Notes: generated by a model not told the origin, from the letters alone. A stretch of DNA of 64,000 nucleotides from Akkermansia muciniphila (GCA_945879075.1 CAMCUY010000006.1:1-64000); one strand, 5' to 3'. Positions 1 through 11,190 are shown, counted from the stretch's first letter. Made by a program: numbers and translations.

Positions 1-1012
1 GAATCGGAGACAATGTGAAGTTTTTTCCCGTCGTTGAGTGTCGCGCGGAAGCTCAGGGCCATCCCGGCCGCTCCGCTTTTGTTGCGGCCCTCGACGGCGA
101 TGACGTTGCGGCTGCCCGGCTTGAGGTGGGCGAGCACCTCGTAGCTGCGGGAACTTTTCCAATCGATCCCCCTTCCGAGATCCATGCCGTTGACGAGCAG
201 ACGGTGCTCGTCGTCGCAAACCACCGTGAGCGCCGCGCTGGCGACGTCCGCCGGCAGCTGGAATTCCCGCCGGAAAAACACCTTTTCATTCACAGTGGGC
301 TGGGCACTTTTCCAGATCCAGACTGCGGTCGGCTTGCCACCCGGCTCGGCCTTGACGCCCTGTTGAATTCGCAAATTCTTGAACTCCGTCTTCATCGCCG
401 GCCCGGCATGGACCTGCAGCGCGATCACGCCTTTGGCCGCGCGTTTTTCCGGCTGCACGTCCTGGATTTCCGCCGCCAGCTTGCCGTTGATGAAATGACT
501 GAGCATCTGCCCCTGCGCCACGATGCGGTAGGAATTCCAAACCGCCAGATCCACCGCCGGCACCTCGAGAGAGGCGGTCACTTCCGGAGTGTCGCCGAGC
601 TTGACCCGCTGGCCGCGCTGGCAGGCGATCCCCCTGCCCTTCTCCTCGTAGAGCATCCCGAGGTAGGTCGCCTGCGGATGCAGATCCATCTGATAGCCGC
701 CGACAATCCACTTGGCGGGATCAACCACACGGCTGCGGTATTGAACTCCGGAATTGTTGTTGCCGGTGACGCGGGCTTGGAATTCGAGTTCGAAATCCCC
801 AGGCTCGCCGCCCTGCCAGATCAGGAAGGAATTGGCGTTGATCTTTCTTCCGGCGTCGTCGGTCTCGCCGATCAGCACGCCGTCCTCCACCCGCCACAGC
901 CGGGGATCCCCGGACCATCCAGTGAGGTCCTTGCCGTTGAACAGCGGATGCCAGCCAGCCCGGCACGGTAAGATCGCCATCAGCAGGCAAAGCGGGATTA
1001 AAATTCGAGTCA
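1..1012 (-). CDS. Secreted DUF1080 (3-keto-disaccharide hydrolase-type) protein, C-terminus cut by window edge
   Basis: The frame starts at an ATG at 1012 and stays open to position 1, so about 337 residues are visible and the C-terminus lies outside the window. A signal peptide (MTRILIPLCLLMAILPCRA) is followed by a DUF1080 domain (about residues 22-215) with the typical opening WHPLFNGKDLTGW and the core GNNNSGVQYRSR. Residues about 225-335 form a second beta-sandwich-like, carbohydrate-binding-type segment (CDDEHRLLVNG). DUF1080 proteins belong to the concanavalin-like fold and some cleave 3-keto-glycosides; the substrate here is unknown. In this phylum such proteins often carry further PSCyt or NHL-type modules downstream, which cannot be judged here. 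The long plus-strand frame over the same bases is a shadow. Confidence 0.85.
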
Positions 1013-1089
1013 TCTGTTTTGAATACGGGCCGCCGATTCCCGGGTTTTCAAAAATAATCGCGAACCGTCTCTTCCCGTCTCGAGCCATT

Positions 1090-2025
1090 TCAAGCCTCCG
1101 CCAAAAGCTTGCGGAAATAAGCGATGGTGGCGTCGAGACCTTGATCCAGCGAGATCGTCGGCTGCCAGCCAAGCTCGGCTTTGGCCAGGGTGATGTCCGG
1201 CTGGCGCTGCTTCGGATCGTCTCCCGGCAGCGGAAAATGGGTGATTTTCGACGGGCCACCGACTTTTTTCAGGACGAGCTCCGCCAGTTGCAGCATGGTG
1301 AATTCACCCGGATTGCCGATGTTGACCGGACCGGTGAGCGTCGGGTGGTTCATCAGCCGGATGAAACCCTCGATCAGGTCGTCCACATAACAGAACGAGC
1401 GGGTCTGGCTGCCGTCGCCGTAGATCGTGAGGTCTCTGCCCTGAAGCGCCTGGACGATGAAGTTGGAAACCACCCGACCGTCGTTCGGCAGCATCCGCGG
1501 GCCGTAGGTGTTGAAAATCCGCACCACCCGGATATCGACTTGGTTCTGGCGGTGGTAGTCGAAAAACAAGGTTTCCGCGCAGCGTTTTCCCTCGTCATAA
1601 CAGGCTCGGATGCCGATGGGATTGACGTTTCCGTGATACGATTCCGGCTGCGGATGGACGTCGGGATCGCCGTAAACTTCGGAAGTGGATGCTTGGAACA
1701 CCCGCGCCCCGGTGCGTTTCGCCAGACCAAGGCAATGGATCGCGCCCATCACCGAGGTCTTGGTGGTCTTGATCGGGTTGTGCTGGTAGTGCGGCGGCGA
1801 CGCGGGGCAGGCGAGGTTGTAAATTTGATCCACCTCGTATTTGAACGGCTCGGTCACGTCGTGGCGGACGAGCTCGAAGTAGGGATTGCCCATCAAATGC
1901 GCGATGTTGCGCTTCCGGCCGGTGAAAAAATTGTCGAGGCAGATGATTTCATTTCCCTCGCCGAGAAGCCGTTCACAGAGATGGGAGCCTAGAAAGCCTG
2001 CTCCGCCGGTGATTAAAATGCGCAT
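1090..2025 (-). CDS. uxs: UDP-glucuronate decarboxylase (UDP-xylose synthase), SDR family
   Basis: This 311-residue extended short-chain dehydrogenase converts UDP-glucuronate to UDP-xylose for surface polysaccharides, using bound NAD. The start at 2025 puts the Rossmann motif [10 protein letters not shown] right at the N-terminus; an in-frame upstream extension to 2082 adds residues unlike the family. Visible motifs are the [12 protein letters not shown] segment, the STSEVYGDP segment, the catalytic Tyr-x3-Lys in [17 protein letters not shown], and [10 protein letters not shown]. Length and motifs match bacterial UXS enzymes rather than UDP-glucose 4-epimerases. It stands alone between the DUF1080 gene (77 bp away, same strand) and the SulP gene. 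No glycosyltransferase cluster is visible nearby. Confidence 0.92.
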   Translation of the reverse strand: MRILITGGAGFLGSHLCERLLGEGNEIICLDNFFTGRKRNIAHLMGNPYFELVRHDVTEPFKYEVDQIYNLACPASPPHYQHNPIKTTKTSVMGAIHCLGLAKRTGARVFQASTSEVYGDPDVHPQPESYHGNVNPIGIRACYDEGKRCAETLFFDYHRQNQVDIRVVRIFNTYGPRMLPNDGRVVSNFIVQALQGRDLTIYGDGSQTRSFCYVDDLIEGFIRLMNHPTLTGPVNIGNPGEFTMLQLAELVLKKVGGPSKITHFPLPGDDPKQRQPDITLAKAELGWQPTISLDQGLDATIAYFRKLLAEA

Positions 2026-2259
2026 GCCGTCGAAATGGCAGCATCCGCCGACCAAATCAAGAATAGATCCCGCAAACTCCACGGCGGGCCCAGGGCGGTT
2101 GTCTGGTTAGCTGATTTTTGGAGGGGAAGTTTTGAGGAGGCTCAAGGCGGCGTGGGGCCGATCTCCTGAGGACCGGTGGGGGATCTGAGCGTTCGCGCTT
2201 TGGAAAAATTCTTTTCGTCGGGGGAGGCGCGTCGAAAATCCGCCATGACGAAAACCTAC

Positions 2260-3810
2260 CTACCGCACAAGGCGCGCAACCAAATAGGCGGGATCATCGT
2301 CTGCCACCTGAACATCCACCATGCTTCCGGCCCGTTCCAACATCCGGCGGCAATCGGGCGACAGATGCCTCACGTGCAGGACTTTACCGAGTTTACGGTA
2401 GCGCTCGGCCAGCGACCGGATCGCCTCCAGGCCGGATAGGTCGCATACGCGGGCGTCGTGGAAATCCAAGGTCACTTGGTCCGGATCGTTCGCGGGATCG
2501 AATTTCTCGGAAAAGTCCCGCACCGAGCCGAAATAGAGCAGCCCTTCGAGTCCGTAAATCCGCCCGCCTTCAGCATCCGCCAGCGTCGTGCGCCGCACGT
2601 TCTTCGAACTCTTCCAGGCGAACACGAGAGCGGATAGAACCACTCCGCATAACACCGCGATCGCCAGGTCCTGCCAGACGGTGATCGCGGTCACCACCAC
2701 GATCACCAGCACGTCCGAAAACGGAACCTTGCCGATCGTGTTGAAGCTCGACCACTCGAAGGTCGCGATCACCACCACGAACATCACGCCAGTTAGCGCG
2801 GCGATGGGGATTTGATCGATCAGCGGCGAGCCGAACACGATGAAAGCCAGCAACGCGCACGCGGCGATCACGCCGGACATCCGGCCGCGGCCGCCGGAGG
2901 TGATGTTGATGAGGCTCTCCCCCACCAGCGCGCAGCCGCCCATGCCCTTGAACAATCCGGCGACGATGTTAGCCGCGCCGAGGGCGATGGCTTCGCGGTT
3001 GCCTTTGCCGCGGGTCTCGGTGATTTCATCGATGAGCTGCAGAGTCATCAGCGTTTCTACCAGACCCACCATGGAGAAAATGAACGCGTAGGGCGCGACG
3101 AAACGCAAGGTCTCCCAAGTGAGTGGAATAGCGGGCCAGTGGGGCAGCGGAAAAGGCCCTTTCACGCTGGAAAGATCGCCCACCGTCTGCGTTTCCAGGC
3201 CAAGGGCCACCAGACTCACCACAATGATCGCGGCAAGAGACGACGGGATTTTCTTCGTGAACCTGGGCATCACGTAAATGACCGCCATCGTCAGCGCCAC
3301 CAATCCCAGCATCGTGTAAAGCGGCAAGCCATGCAGCCAGTCACCCACCGCCGCGCCGTCCCGCTCACGGAACATGCGAAGCTGGGAAATGAAAACCACG
3401 ATCGCCAGGCCGTTCACGAATCCCATCATCACCGGATGGGGCACCAACCGGATCAGCCGTCCTAACTTGAGCAAGCCCACCCCGACCTGGATCAGGCCCA
3501 TCAGAATCACCGCCAGAAACAAATACTCAAGTCCGGCGCCGGGACCGCCGCGACGATCCCCTTCCGCCACCAAGGCGATCATCACCACCGCCAGCGACCC
3601 GGCCGCCGAGGAGATCATGCCAGGGCGCCCACCGAACGCGGCGGTGATCAAACAGACGAAAAATCCGGCGTAAAGCCCGGCCAGCGGAGGCGCGCCCGCG
3701 ACAAAGGCGAAGGCAATCGATCCGGGAACCAGCGCGAGAGCCACGGTCAGGCCGGCGAGGGCGTCGTCTTTCCACGTGCCGCGTTTTTTTTGGAAGAATT
3801 GGGAGAACAT
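2260..3810 (-). CDS. SulP-family anion permease with C-terminal STAS domain
   Basis: This is a 516-residue inner-membrane transporter of the SulP/SLC26 family, which moves sulfate, bicarbonate or other anions. Roughly ten to twelve hydrophobic segments fill residues 18-420, including the family signature near the N-terminus (ALVPGSIAFAFVAGAPPLAGLYAG). Residues about 425-515 form a cytosolic STAS domain with the conserved DLSGLEAI loop. The start at 3810 gives the usual short cytosolic N-terminus. It lies just downstream of the ATP synthase operon on the same strand but is separated from it by a strong hairpin terminator, so it is probably transcribed independently. Whether the substrate is sulfate or bicarbonate cannot be read from the sequence. 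Confidence 0.9.
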   Translation of the reverse strand: MFSQFFQKKRGTWKDDALAGLTVALALVPGSIAFAFVAGAPPLAGLYAGFFVCLITAAFGGRPGMISSAAGSLAVVMIALVAEGDRRGGPGAGLEYLFLAVILMGLIQVGVGLLKLGRLIRLVPHPVMMGFVNGLAIVVFISQLRMFRERDGAAVGDWLHGLPLYTMLGLVALTMAVIYVMPRFTKKIPSSLAAIIVVSLVALGLETQTVGDLSSVKGPFPLPHWPAIPLTWETLRFVAPYAFIFSMVGLVETLMTLQLIDEITETRGKGNREAIALGAANIVAGLFKGMGGCALVGESLINITSGGRGRMSGVIAACALLAFIVFGSPLIDQIPIAALTGVMFVVVIATFEWSSFNTIGKVPFSDVLVIVVVTAITVWQDLAIAVLCGVVLSALVFAWKSSKNVRRTTLADAEGGRIYGLEGLLYFGSVRDFSEKFDPANDPDQVTLDFHDARVCDLSGLEAIRSLAERYRKLGKVLHVRHLSPDCRRMLERAGSMVDVQVADDDPAYLVARLVR

Positions 3811-3824
3811 ATCCAGCGGGTTAC

Positions 3825-3861
3825 GAAAAAAGCCCGCTTCGGATAGACCGACGCGGGCTTT
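3825..3861 (-). terminator. Rho-independent terminator of the ATP synthase operon
   Basis: A 9-bp stem AAAGCCCGC / GCGGGCTTT encloses a 15-nt loop just after the atpC stop codon. Read on the minus strand it is followed by a T tract (TTTTTTC), which fits termination of atp transcription before the SulP gene. Confidence 0.85.
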
Positions 3862-3882
3862 GAAATTTCCGAAGGATCAACC

Positions 3883-4296
3883 TCAATGGCGGAATGTCTT
3901 CTTGAAGTGCAGCGCGGCGGCGGATTTCGCGATGACGCCCTGGAGATAGGCGACTTCCTCGGCGTCCATGCTGTGCTCCACGCCCTCGAGTTTTTCCTGG
4001 GCGCGCTTGATCGCTTCTTCCGCGTTGAGTTCGTCGATCTCGGCTTCGCCCAGCGCCATGTCGGTTAGGACGACGACCTTGGACTGGGAGACTTCAGCGA
4101 ACCCCGAACCAATGGCGAGTCTTTCGACTTTGCCGTCGTGGAGGTAGCGCAACTCGCCGGGCTTCAGCGCGGTCACCAGACCGGCGTGCTGCGGCAGGAT
4201 GCCCATTTCACCGTCCGCTCCCGGGAGATAGACGTTGTCCACGGTGTCCGAGAAGATCTTCTTCTCGGGAGTGACGATATCAAGTTGGAGAGCCAT
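3883..4296 (-). CDS. atpC: F1F0 ATP synthase epsilon subunit
   Basis: This 137-residue subunit is part of the central stalk, couples gamma to the c-ring and modulates ATP hydrolysis. The N-terminal beta-sandwich (residues 1-85) contains the family pattern DIVTPEKKIFSD and GADGEMGILPQHAGLVTALK. The C-terminal part (about 88-137) is the helical hairpin (AEEAIKRAQEKLEG). It is the last gene of the atp operon, 35 bp after atpD, and is followed by the operon terminator. Confidence 0.96.
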   Translation of the reverse strand: MALQLDIVTPEKKIFSDTVDNVYLPGADGEMGILPQHAGLVTALKPGELRYLHDGKVERLAIGSGFAEVSQSKVVVLTDMALGEAEIDELNAEEAIKRAQEKLEGVEHSMDAEEVAYLQGVIAKSAAALHFKKTFRH

Positions 4297-4331
4297 GGTG
4301 ATGGTGGGTGCTGAAATACAGCAGGCTGAAA

Positions 4332-5813
<1,482 letters not shown>

Positions 5814-5834
5814 TTAAATGTTAAAAGTTACAGG

Positions 5835-6728
5835 TCACTCCATGGCCTTCATGGCCGTGGTAATTTCGAGAAGCTCGGAAGTGATGGCTCCCTGGCGGAG
5901 CTTGTTGTATTCGAGCGTGAGCTCCTTGATGAATTTCTTCGCGTTGTCGGTCGCGGACTTCATGGCGACCATCCGCGCGGAGTGCTCGGAAGCGCGGGCT
6001 TCCATGAGGGCCTGGAAGACTTCGTAATTGACGTAGAGCGGAAGAATGGCGCCGAGCACGCCGGCCGGACTTGGCTCGAAAATGTAGTCGCTGATCGGAT
6101 CGTTCTGGTGCTCCTCAACTTTGAACCCCGCGCCGATTTCCTCAAACGCCTGCTCCTCGCCTTGGCGATGGCCCTGGATCGGAAGAAGGGTCACGACTTC
6201 GGACTCCTGCCGCAGGGTGTTCACAAAGCTGGTGAAAGCGATGGAGACCTTGTCGTAGTTACCGTCTAGGAACTGCTGGGTGATGAACTTGGCGATCGGA
6301 CGAGCCTGGGAGAACGGCACCGGGTCCTTGACGGTGAAGTCCGCGATGACCTTGATGCCGAGCTTTTCAGCCATCGTGCGGAGCTTGCGGCCGACGGTCA
6401 CGAAGTGCGCGTCAGGCGAAGTCTGCAACTTGAGCTTGCGGGCGAGGTTGGTGTTGATCGGACCGCAGAGACCCTTGTCGGTGGAGATCACCAGCACCAG
6501 CTCGCGGCCGCCCTGGCGATGCTCTAGCAGCGGGTGGGATTCCTCGCCAAAGTTCCTGCGCATGTTGAACAGCATCTGGGTGAGCTGCTTCGCATACTCA
6601 CGCCCGCCGAGCGCCTGGTCCTGCGCCTTCTTCATCTTGGCGGCAGCGACAAGCTGCATCGCGCGAGTGATCTGCGCGGTGTTTTTGACCGACTTGATGC
6701 GCCGGCGGATGTCGCGGAGGTTTGCCAT
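5835..6728 (-). CDS. atpG: F1F0 ATP synthase gamma subunit
   Basis: This 297-residue protein is the rotating central shaft. Both ends carry the conserved coiled-coil helices: the N-terminal MANLRDIRRRIKSVKNTAQI and the C-terminal LRQGAITSELLEITTAMKA. The middle domain starts with the LVLVISTDKGLCGPINTN motif. Its length is close to the family norm of about 290. It follows atpA and precedes atpD in the same operon. Confidence 0.97.
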   Translation of the reverse strand: MANLRDIRRRIKSVKNTAQITRAMQLVAAAKMKKAQDQALGGREYAKQLTQMLFNMRRNFGEESHPLLEHRQGGRELVLVISTDKGLCGPINTNLARKLKLQTSPDAHFVTVGRKLRTMAEKLGIKVIADFTVKDPVPFSQARPIAKFITQQFLDGNYDKVSIAFTSFVNTLRQESEVVTLLPIQGHRQGEEQAFEEIGAGFKVEEHQNDPISDYIFEPSPAGVLGAILPLYVNYEVFQALMEARASEHSARMVAMKSATDNAKKFIKELTLEYNKLRQGAITSELLEITTAMKAME

Positions 6729-6770
6729 TTTTAAAAAGTGCTAGAGAAGAAAACTGCGGAGTGAACTCGA

Positions 6771-8312
6771 TTATTTCCAGGACTTCTTGAAGTCCTCGAT
6801 GCCTTGGCTGACGGCCTCGACCATCGACTTGTCCTTCTTGAGATCCGGCTTTTCGTTGCGGATCTTGTCGAGGAGGTCGCCCTTGCGGGTGTTGAAATAA
6901 TCACCCAACGCGGCTTGGAAGCGCTTCACGTCGGCGACGGAGACGTCGTCGAAGTAGCCGTTCTGCATCGCGAAGAGGTAGATGGACTCCATCTCCATGG
7001 CGAGCGGGCTGTATTGGTTCTGCTTGAAGAGCTCGACGATCCGGGCGCCGCGATCGAGCTTCTTCTTGGTGGAGGCGTCGAGGTCGGAACCAAACTGGGC
7101 GAAGGCCTGAAGCTCGCGATACTGGGCGAGGTCGAGCTTGGTCGTTCCGGCAACGGACTTGATCGTCTTGGTCTGGCAGGCGGAACCCACGCGGGACACC
7201 GAGAGACCGACCGAGATGGCGGGACGGATACCTTGATAGAAGAGGTCGGTTTCCAGGTAGATCTGGCCGTCGGTGATGGAAATCACATTGGTCGGGATGT
7301 AAGCGGAAACGTCGCCGGCCTGCGTCTCGATGATCGGCAGCGCGGTGAGCGAGCCACCACCCGCGGCTTCGGAAAGACGCGCGGAGCGCTCGAGCAACCG
7401 GGAGTGGAGATAGAAAACGTCACCTGGATAAGCTTCGCGCCCGGACGGGCGGCGGAGAATCAGCGACACCTGGCGATAGGCGACGGCGTGCTTGGAAAGG
7501 TCGTCGAACACGATCAAGCAGTCTTTGCCCTGGTCCATGAAATACTCGGCGATCGAGCAGCCCGCGTAAGGAGCGAGATACTGCATGGCGGCGGCGTCGG
7601 AAGCGGAAGCGGAAACGATGGTGGTGTATTCCATCGCGCCGGCGTCTTCGAGGATTTTTTGGATCCGCGCGACGTTGGAGAGCTTCTGGCCGATGGCGAC
7701 GTAGATGCAATACATCGGCTTGTGGTTCTGGAGCTTGCCGTTTTCCGCCGCCTTGTTTTGCTGGGCTTGGGAAATGATGGTGTCCACGGCGATGGTGGTC
7801 TTGCCGGTGGAACGGTCGCCGATGATGAGCTCGCGCTGGCCGCGGCCGACGGGGATCATCGCGTCGATGGACATGATGCCGGTCTGCACGGGGACGGAAA
7901 CGGACTTCCGCTTGATGATGCCTGGAGCGATCTTCTCCATCGGGTAGAAAGCGGCGGCGACGATGTCGCCCTTGCCATCGATGGGAGCGCCGAGGGCGTT
8001 GACCACGCGGCCGAGGACAGCTTCACCCACTGGAACAGAGAGCAACTTGCCGGTGGTGCGGCATTCGGCACCTTCCTTGACGGCTGCATAATCACCGAGG
8101 AGCACGACGCCGACTTCGCTTTCTTCCAAGTTGAGGGCCATCCCGGTGACGCCGGCACCGAACTCGATCATCTCGTTGAGCATGACGTCGGAGAGGCCTT
8201 CGACCTTGGCGACACCGTCACCGACTTGGCGGACGGTTCCGACGTTAGTTTTTGCGACGGAGGAAGTGATTCCGGCGATCTGTTGTTCGAGTTCTTGAAG
8301 GATGCTGCTCAT
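6771..8312 (-). CDS. atpA: F1F0 ATP synthase alpha subunit
   Basis: This 513-residue regulatory nucleotide-binding subunit of F1 alternates with beta in the hexamer. The P-loop is [15 protein letters not shown], with Ser at the position where most family members have Gln (GDRQTGKT). The conserved [20 protein letters not shown] block and the arginine-finger region [14 protein letters not shown] are intact. Its length is typical (500-515). A 510-residue open frame on the opposite strand across the same DNA is a codon-bias shadow. Confidence 0.98.
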   Translation of the reverse strand: MSSILQELEQQIAGITSSVAKTNVGTVRQVGDGVAKVEGLSDVMLNEMIEFGAGVTGMALNLEESEVGVVLLGDYAAVKEGAECRTTGKLLSVPVGEAVLGRVVNALGAPIDGKGDIVAAAFYPMEKIAPGIIKRKSVSVPVQTGIMSIDAMIPVGRGQRELIIGDRSTGKTTIAVDTIISQAQQNKAAENGKLQNHKPMYCIYVAIGQKLSNVARIQKILEDAGAMEYTTIVSASASDAAAMQYLAPYAGCSIAEYFMDQGKDCLIVFDDLSKHAVAYRQVSLILRRPSGREAYPGDVFYLHSRLLERSARLSEAAGGGSLTALPIIETQAGDVSAYIPTNVISITDGQIYLETDLFYQGIRPAISVGLSVSRVGSACQTKTIKSVAGTTKLDLAQYRELQAFAQFGSDLDASTKKKLDRGARIVELFKQNQYSPLAMEMESIYLFAMQNGYFDDVSVADVKRFQAALGDYFNTRKGDLLDKIRNEKPDLKKDKSMVEAVSQGIEDFKKSWK

Positions 8313-8351
8313 GACAAGGTATCTATTGAAAAGTGAGAGTGTTTGAAAAGA

Positions 8352-8744
8352 TTAGAAAGCGTTGGCGAGACGTTCGAGGCGGCCTTGAACCGAGCCGTCG
8401 AAAACGTCGTTACCCACGCGGATGCAGAGGCCTCCCAGAAGGGCGGGAGTGATTTGATATTGGACCACGAGGCCGGGTCCGTACTGGTTGGTGAGACCGG
8501 CGACCACGCGCTGGCGGGTCGATTCGTCGATTTCCACAGCGCTCTCCACGGTCACCTCGCGGCGCTCGAGTTCGAGGCGGGTCAGGCGCTGGATCGCCAC
8601 GAGGATCGCGCGGTAATCACGCGGCTTGGACTCTACCAGGCGGGAGATGACCGTGCGCAGTTTCGACTCGTCAAACCGGCCGTTCGTCTGGCAGAGGCCA
8701 AACAGGCGACGAGCGGCGGCGGCGGCGGTCTTGGAAATCTTCAT
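8352..8744 (-). CDS. atpH: F1F0 ATP synthase delta subunit, short form
   Basis: The protein is 130 residues, against about 175-180 for most bacterial delta subunits. The C-terminal family signature is intact (LLGGLCIRVGNDVFDGSVQG and RLERLANAF). What is reduced is the N-terminal helical domain that binds the top of the alpha subunits: only about 65 residues precede the C-terminal domain. The ATG at 8744 lies 23 bp after the atpF stop, so there is no room for a longer N-terminus. Position between atpF and atpA confirms identity. It may be a lineage-specific compact version; an assembly error cannot be fully excluded. Confidence 0.9.
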   Translation of the reverse strand: MKISKTAAAAARRLFGLCQTNGRFDESKLRTVISRLVESKPRDYRAILVAIQRLTRLELERREVTVESAVEIDESTRQRVVAGLTNQYGPGLVVQYQITPALLGGLCIRVGNDVFDGSVQGRLERLANAF

Positions 8745-8767
8745 GGCGAGGAGATGAAATGGGAGGA

Positions 8768-9310
8768 TCAGGCTTCGACCTTGGCGAGCGCGTCTTCGTT
8801 GATGCGCTTCTGGTCGTCGGCGTTGAGGATCTTGCCGGTGACCTGTGAGGTGGTGGCGGCGACGAGGCGGCCGAATTCGCGCTTCAGTTCGGTGCTAAGA
8901 CGGTCGCGGTCTGCCTTGGCGGCAGCCTCGGCCTTGGCAAGAATCTGTTGGGCACTGGCGATCGCCTCCTGGGCTTTCTGCTCGGTAAATGCGGCGGCGC
9001 CTTGCTTGGCTTCGTTAATCAGGCGGACGGCTTCGTCATTCGCCTTGGCGATGGCGGCGGCGGTGGTCGCTTCGGATTCCGCGAGCTGCTGTTCGATGCG
9101 CTTGAGCTTGTTTTCACCATCCGCGATGCGGGTGCGGCGTTGATCGAGGATGGCCTGCACCGGGCCGAAGGCGAACTTCTTGAGGACGAAGATCACCAAG
9201 AAGAAATTGACCACCTGTGCGATGAAAAACGGCCAGTTCAGTCCGAAGGTCGTCGAGATATTTTCCAAGACGCCGGGATTTTCGGCGGCGGCAGCGAGAA
9301 AGGTGGTCAT
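8768..9310 (-). CDS. atpF: F1F0 ATP synthase b subunit
   Basis: This 180-residue peripheral-stalk subunit has one N-terminal membrane helix (about residues 24-46, FFIAQVVNFFLVIFVLKKF) followed by a long charged, alanine-rich coiled coil that ends near residue 180. The membrane helix is followed by the family-typical ILDQRRTRIADGE segment. Only one b-type gene is present, which suggests a homodimeric stalk rather than the b/b' pair found in phototrophs. Confidence 0.96.
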   Translation of the reverse strand: MTTFLAAAAENPGVLENISTTFGLNWPFFIAQVVNFFLVIFVLKKFAFGPVQAILDQRRTRIADGENKLKRIEQQLAESEATTAAAIAKANDEAVRLINEAKQGAAAFTEQKAQEAIASAQQILAKAEAAAKADRDRLSTELKREFGRLVAATTSQVTGKILNADDQKRINEDALAKVEA

Positions 9311-9380
9311 ATCGTGAGAAGAGATTTCGTGTAGAAAGGAACCGCACGCGCCAGCTGGCCGGCGCGTGCGGAAAAGATGA

Positions 9381-9575
9381 TTAGAACGGGACAGCGAAAG
9401 CGGAGAGAATGAAGATTCCCTCGATAAGTGCCGCGAGAATGATCGAGATCACGAGGATTGGAGTGGCGGCACCGGGGTTGCGGCCGGTGGCTTCAGCGGC
9501 TTTCGAGCCGAGGATGCCGATACCGAGTCCACCACCGAGGGCGGCGAGTGCTACTGCAAATGACTTTGTAAACAT
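9381..9575 (-). CDS. atpE: F1F0 ATP synthase c subunit (proteolipid)
   Basis: This 64-residue hairpin of two membrane helices forms the rotor ring. Helix 1 carries the glycine-rich packing motif (LGGGLGIGILG), the polar loop is GRNPGA, and helix 2 carries the ion-binding carboxylate Glu52 in ALIEGIF. Residues flanking Glu52 lack the Ser/Thr that follows it in sodium-type rings, so a proton-coupled ring is inferred. It is shorter than the usual 70-85 residues, mainly at the N-terminus. Confidence 0.95.
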   Translation of the reverse strand: MFTKSFAVALAALGGGLGIGILGSKAAEATGRNPGAATPILVISIILAALIEGIFILSAFAVPF

Positions 9576-9650
9576 ATGGTGTGTTTTAGTGTGTTGTTGG
9601 GGTTTCCGGCCGACTCCACGTTCATGACATGGTCAGTCGGCTGAAAGGGG

Positions 9651-10508
9651 TCAATGGTGCTCTTCTTCGCCGTGATCGCAGATCAATTTGAGGAAAATAG
9701 CGCAGAGCAGTGTGAAGACTAGTGCTTGAACGAAGCCGACGAGGAGCTCCATGAAGTAGAAGGGCAGCGCGGGGATGAAAGCGAGGGTCTTTGGCACCAG
9801 CGCCATCAACGCTTCCAAGGTTTGCTCGCCGCCATAGATGTTGCCAAAGAGACGGAAGGTGAGTGCCACGGGGCGGATCGCGATCGAGATGACTTCGAGC
9901 ACGCCGACAAACAGGAATACCGGAATCATCACCAACAGCATGAGACCGGCGAAATTGCCCTTCGGTGCGAAAATGTGCGCGAGGAAGCCCTTCAGGTTGT
10001 TTTCCGTGAGTGCCCAGTAGAGCCAAAGGATGGCGAAACTGAAAGCCATCGCGGCCGTCATGTTGATGTCGGCATTCGCTCCGCGGAGGAACGGGGTCAC
10101 CATGTTCCCATGGCTGTCCACCCATCCGGCGGTTCCCACGCCCGGGATCAGCCCCAGATAGTTGCTCACCAGAATGAAGAAGAACACCGAGCCGAAAAAC
10201 CAAAACACGCGCTTCGTCAGATGCTCGCCCATCAGGCCGGCTAGGAAATCATATAGCGACTCGATCGCCCATTCCGCGAAGTTTTGGAAACCGGTGGGAA
10301 CCAAAGCCATTTTCTTGGTCGCCGCCTTGCAGAAAAAAACAATCAATCCCACGGCAAGCCACACCATGATCATGGAGTTGGTGATCGGCAGGGTCTCGCT
10401 GAGTCGCTGTGCGTCGAGCGGCAGCGCGTGGTGACCACCCTCTTCAGAGGCAAACGCCGCCAGCGGGCTCAGAATCCAGAAAATGGTGGTGGAGAGGAGG
10501 AAACGCAT
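9651..10508 (-). CDS. atpB: F1F0 ATP synthase a subunit, with predicted N-terminal signal peptide
   Basis: This 285-residue integral membrane subunit provides the ion half-channels. The start at 10508 gives MRFLLSTTIFWILSPLAAFA, which looks like a cleavable signal peptide followed by a soluble segment SEEGGHHALPL; an in-frame extension to 10634 is arginine-rich and unlike the family. The essential Arg is in the motif RPVALTFRLFGN, followed by the C-terminal helices ending in CDHGEEEHH. It is the first gene of the operon; no atpI or atpZ is seen upstream. Confidence 0.95.
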   Translation of the reverse strand: MRFLLSTTIFWILSPLAAFASEEGGHHALPLDAQRLSETLPITNSMIMVWLAVGLIVFFCKAATKKMALVPTGFQNFAEWAIESLYDFLAGLMGEHLTKRVFWFFGSVFFFILVSNYLGLIPGVGTAGWVDSHGNMVTPFLRGANADINMTAAMAFSFAILWLYWALTENNLKGFLAHIFAPKGNFAGLMLLVMIPVFLFVGVLEVISIAIRPVALTFRLFGNIYGGEQTLEALMALVPKTLAFIPALPFYFMELLVGFVQALVFTLLCAIFLKLICDHGEEEHH

Positions 10509-10914
10509 GCAATGGAGCCTGCTGTCGGCGGGCGCGCGGTCTTTAATGAATCGCCGCCAACCTCCGCAAGTTCTATTTGTGAAAAATTTCACAAGCCCGG
10601 AAAATTCCGCTGTTTGACAAGGAATCCGCGCCACCCGCCCGGACGGACTACCGCGATATCGACCGGCGAGCCGGGGCTCCCGGCCGGCCGCGGCATGGCA
10701 CCGCCGGTTCCGGAACCACCGCGGGGAACGACGCGCTAACCTAACTTAACAAGGAAATCCAGCATGGCCGCAACGATCCACCGAACGCCGGATCCCGCGC
10801 GGCACAAGCCAGAAAGCCCCTGCAAGTCAAGCCGCCACTGCAAAAAAAATCCCTATATTTTCAATAGATTTTCTCTTGCCAAGCCCCGGTGCCATTCTCA
10901 GAAACGTCGTTGCC
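10509..10914. promoter_or_regulatory. Divergent intergenic region between atpB and the HU gene
   Basis: About 400 bp lie between the starts of the ATP synthase operon (minus strand) and the HU gene (plus strand), so both promoters must be here. The stretch at about 10841-10880, next to HU, is AT-rich (AAAAAAAATCCCTATATTTT). No clear -35/-10 pair, riboswitch or additional gene was recognised; the open frame crossing the region is not protein-like. Confidence 0.4.
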
Positions 10915-11190
10915 ATGAACAAATCTGAATTGATTGAAGCCATCCAAGCCGCTCTCGGAAAAGAAGCCACCAAGCGTTCCGCCGACGAAGCCCTCGAAGC
11001 CGTCCTCTCCTCCATCGCCGCAGGCGTGAAGAAGGACCAAAAAGTCCAGATCATCGGATTTGGAACCTTCGAAGTCAAAAAGCGCGCCGCACGCCAAGGT
11101 CGCAACCCGAAGACGGGTGAAGCCATGATGATCGCCGCCTCCAAGTCGGTCGGCTTCAAGCCTTCGTCCGTCCTCAAGGCCAGCCTGTGA
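10915..11190 (+). CDS. hup: HU/IHF-family nucleoid protein
   Basis: This 91-residue basic DNA-bending protein is of the HU type. The start at 10915 gives the typical MNKSELIEAIQAALG; the frame extends 13 codons further upstream but those residues are not conserved. The helical dimerisation body (residues 1-45) is followed by the beta-arm signature GFGTFEVKKRAARQGRNPKTG, with the DNA-intercalating NP in the arm. A strong terminator follows 50 bp after the stop, so it is probably monocistronic. Confidence 0.95.
   Translation: MNKSELIEAIQAALGKEATKRSADEALEAVLSSIAAGVKKDQKVQIIGFGTFEVKKRAARQGRNPKTGEAMMIAASKSVGFKPSSVLKASL

Noticed and set aside
6804-8336. 510-codon open frame antisense to atpA
   Set aside because: The minus strand encodes a fully conserved ATP synthase alpha subunit; the antisense frame has biased His/Asp/Gly composition and is a GC-codon shadow.
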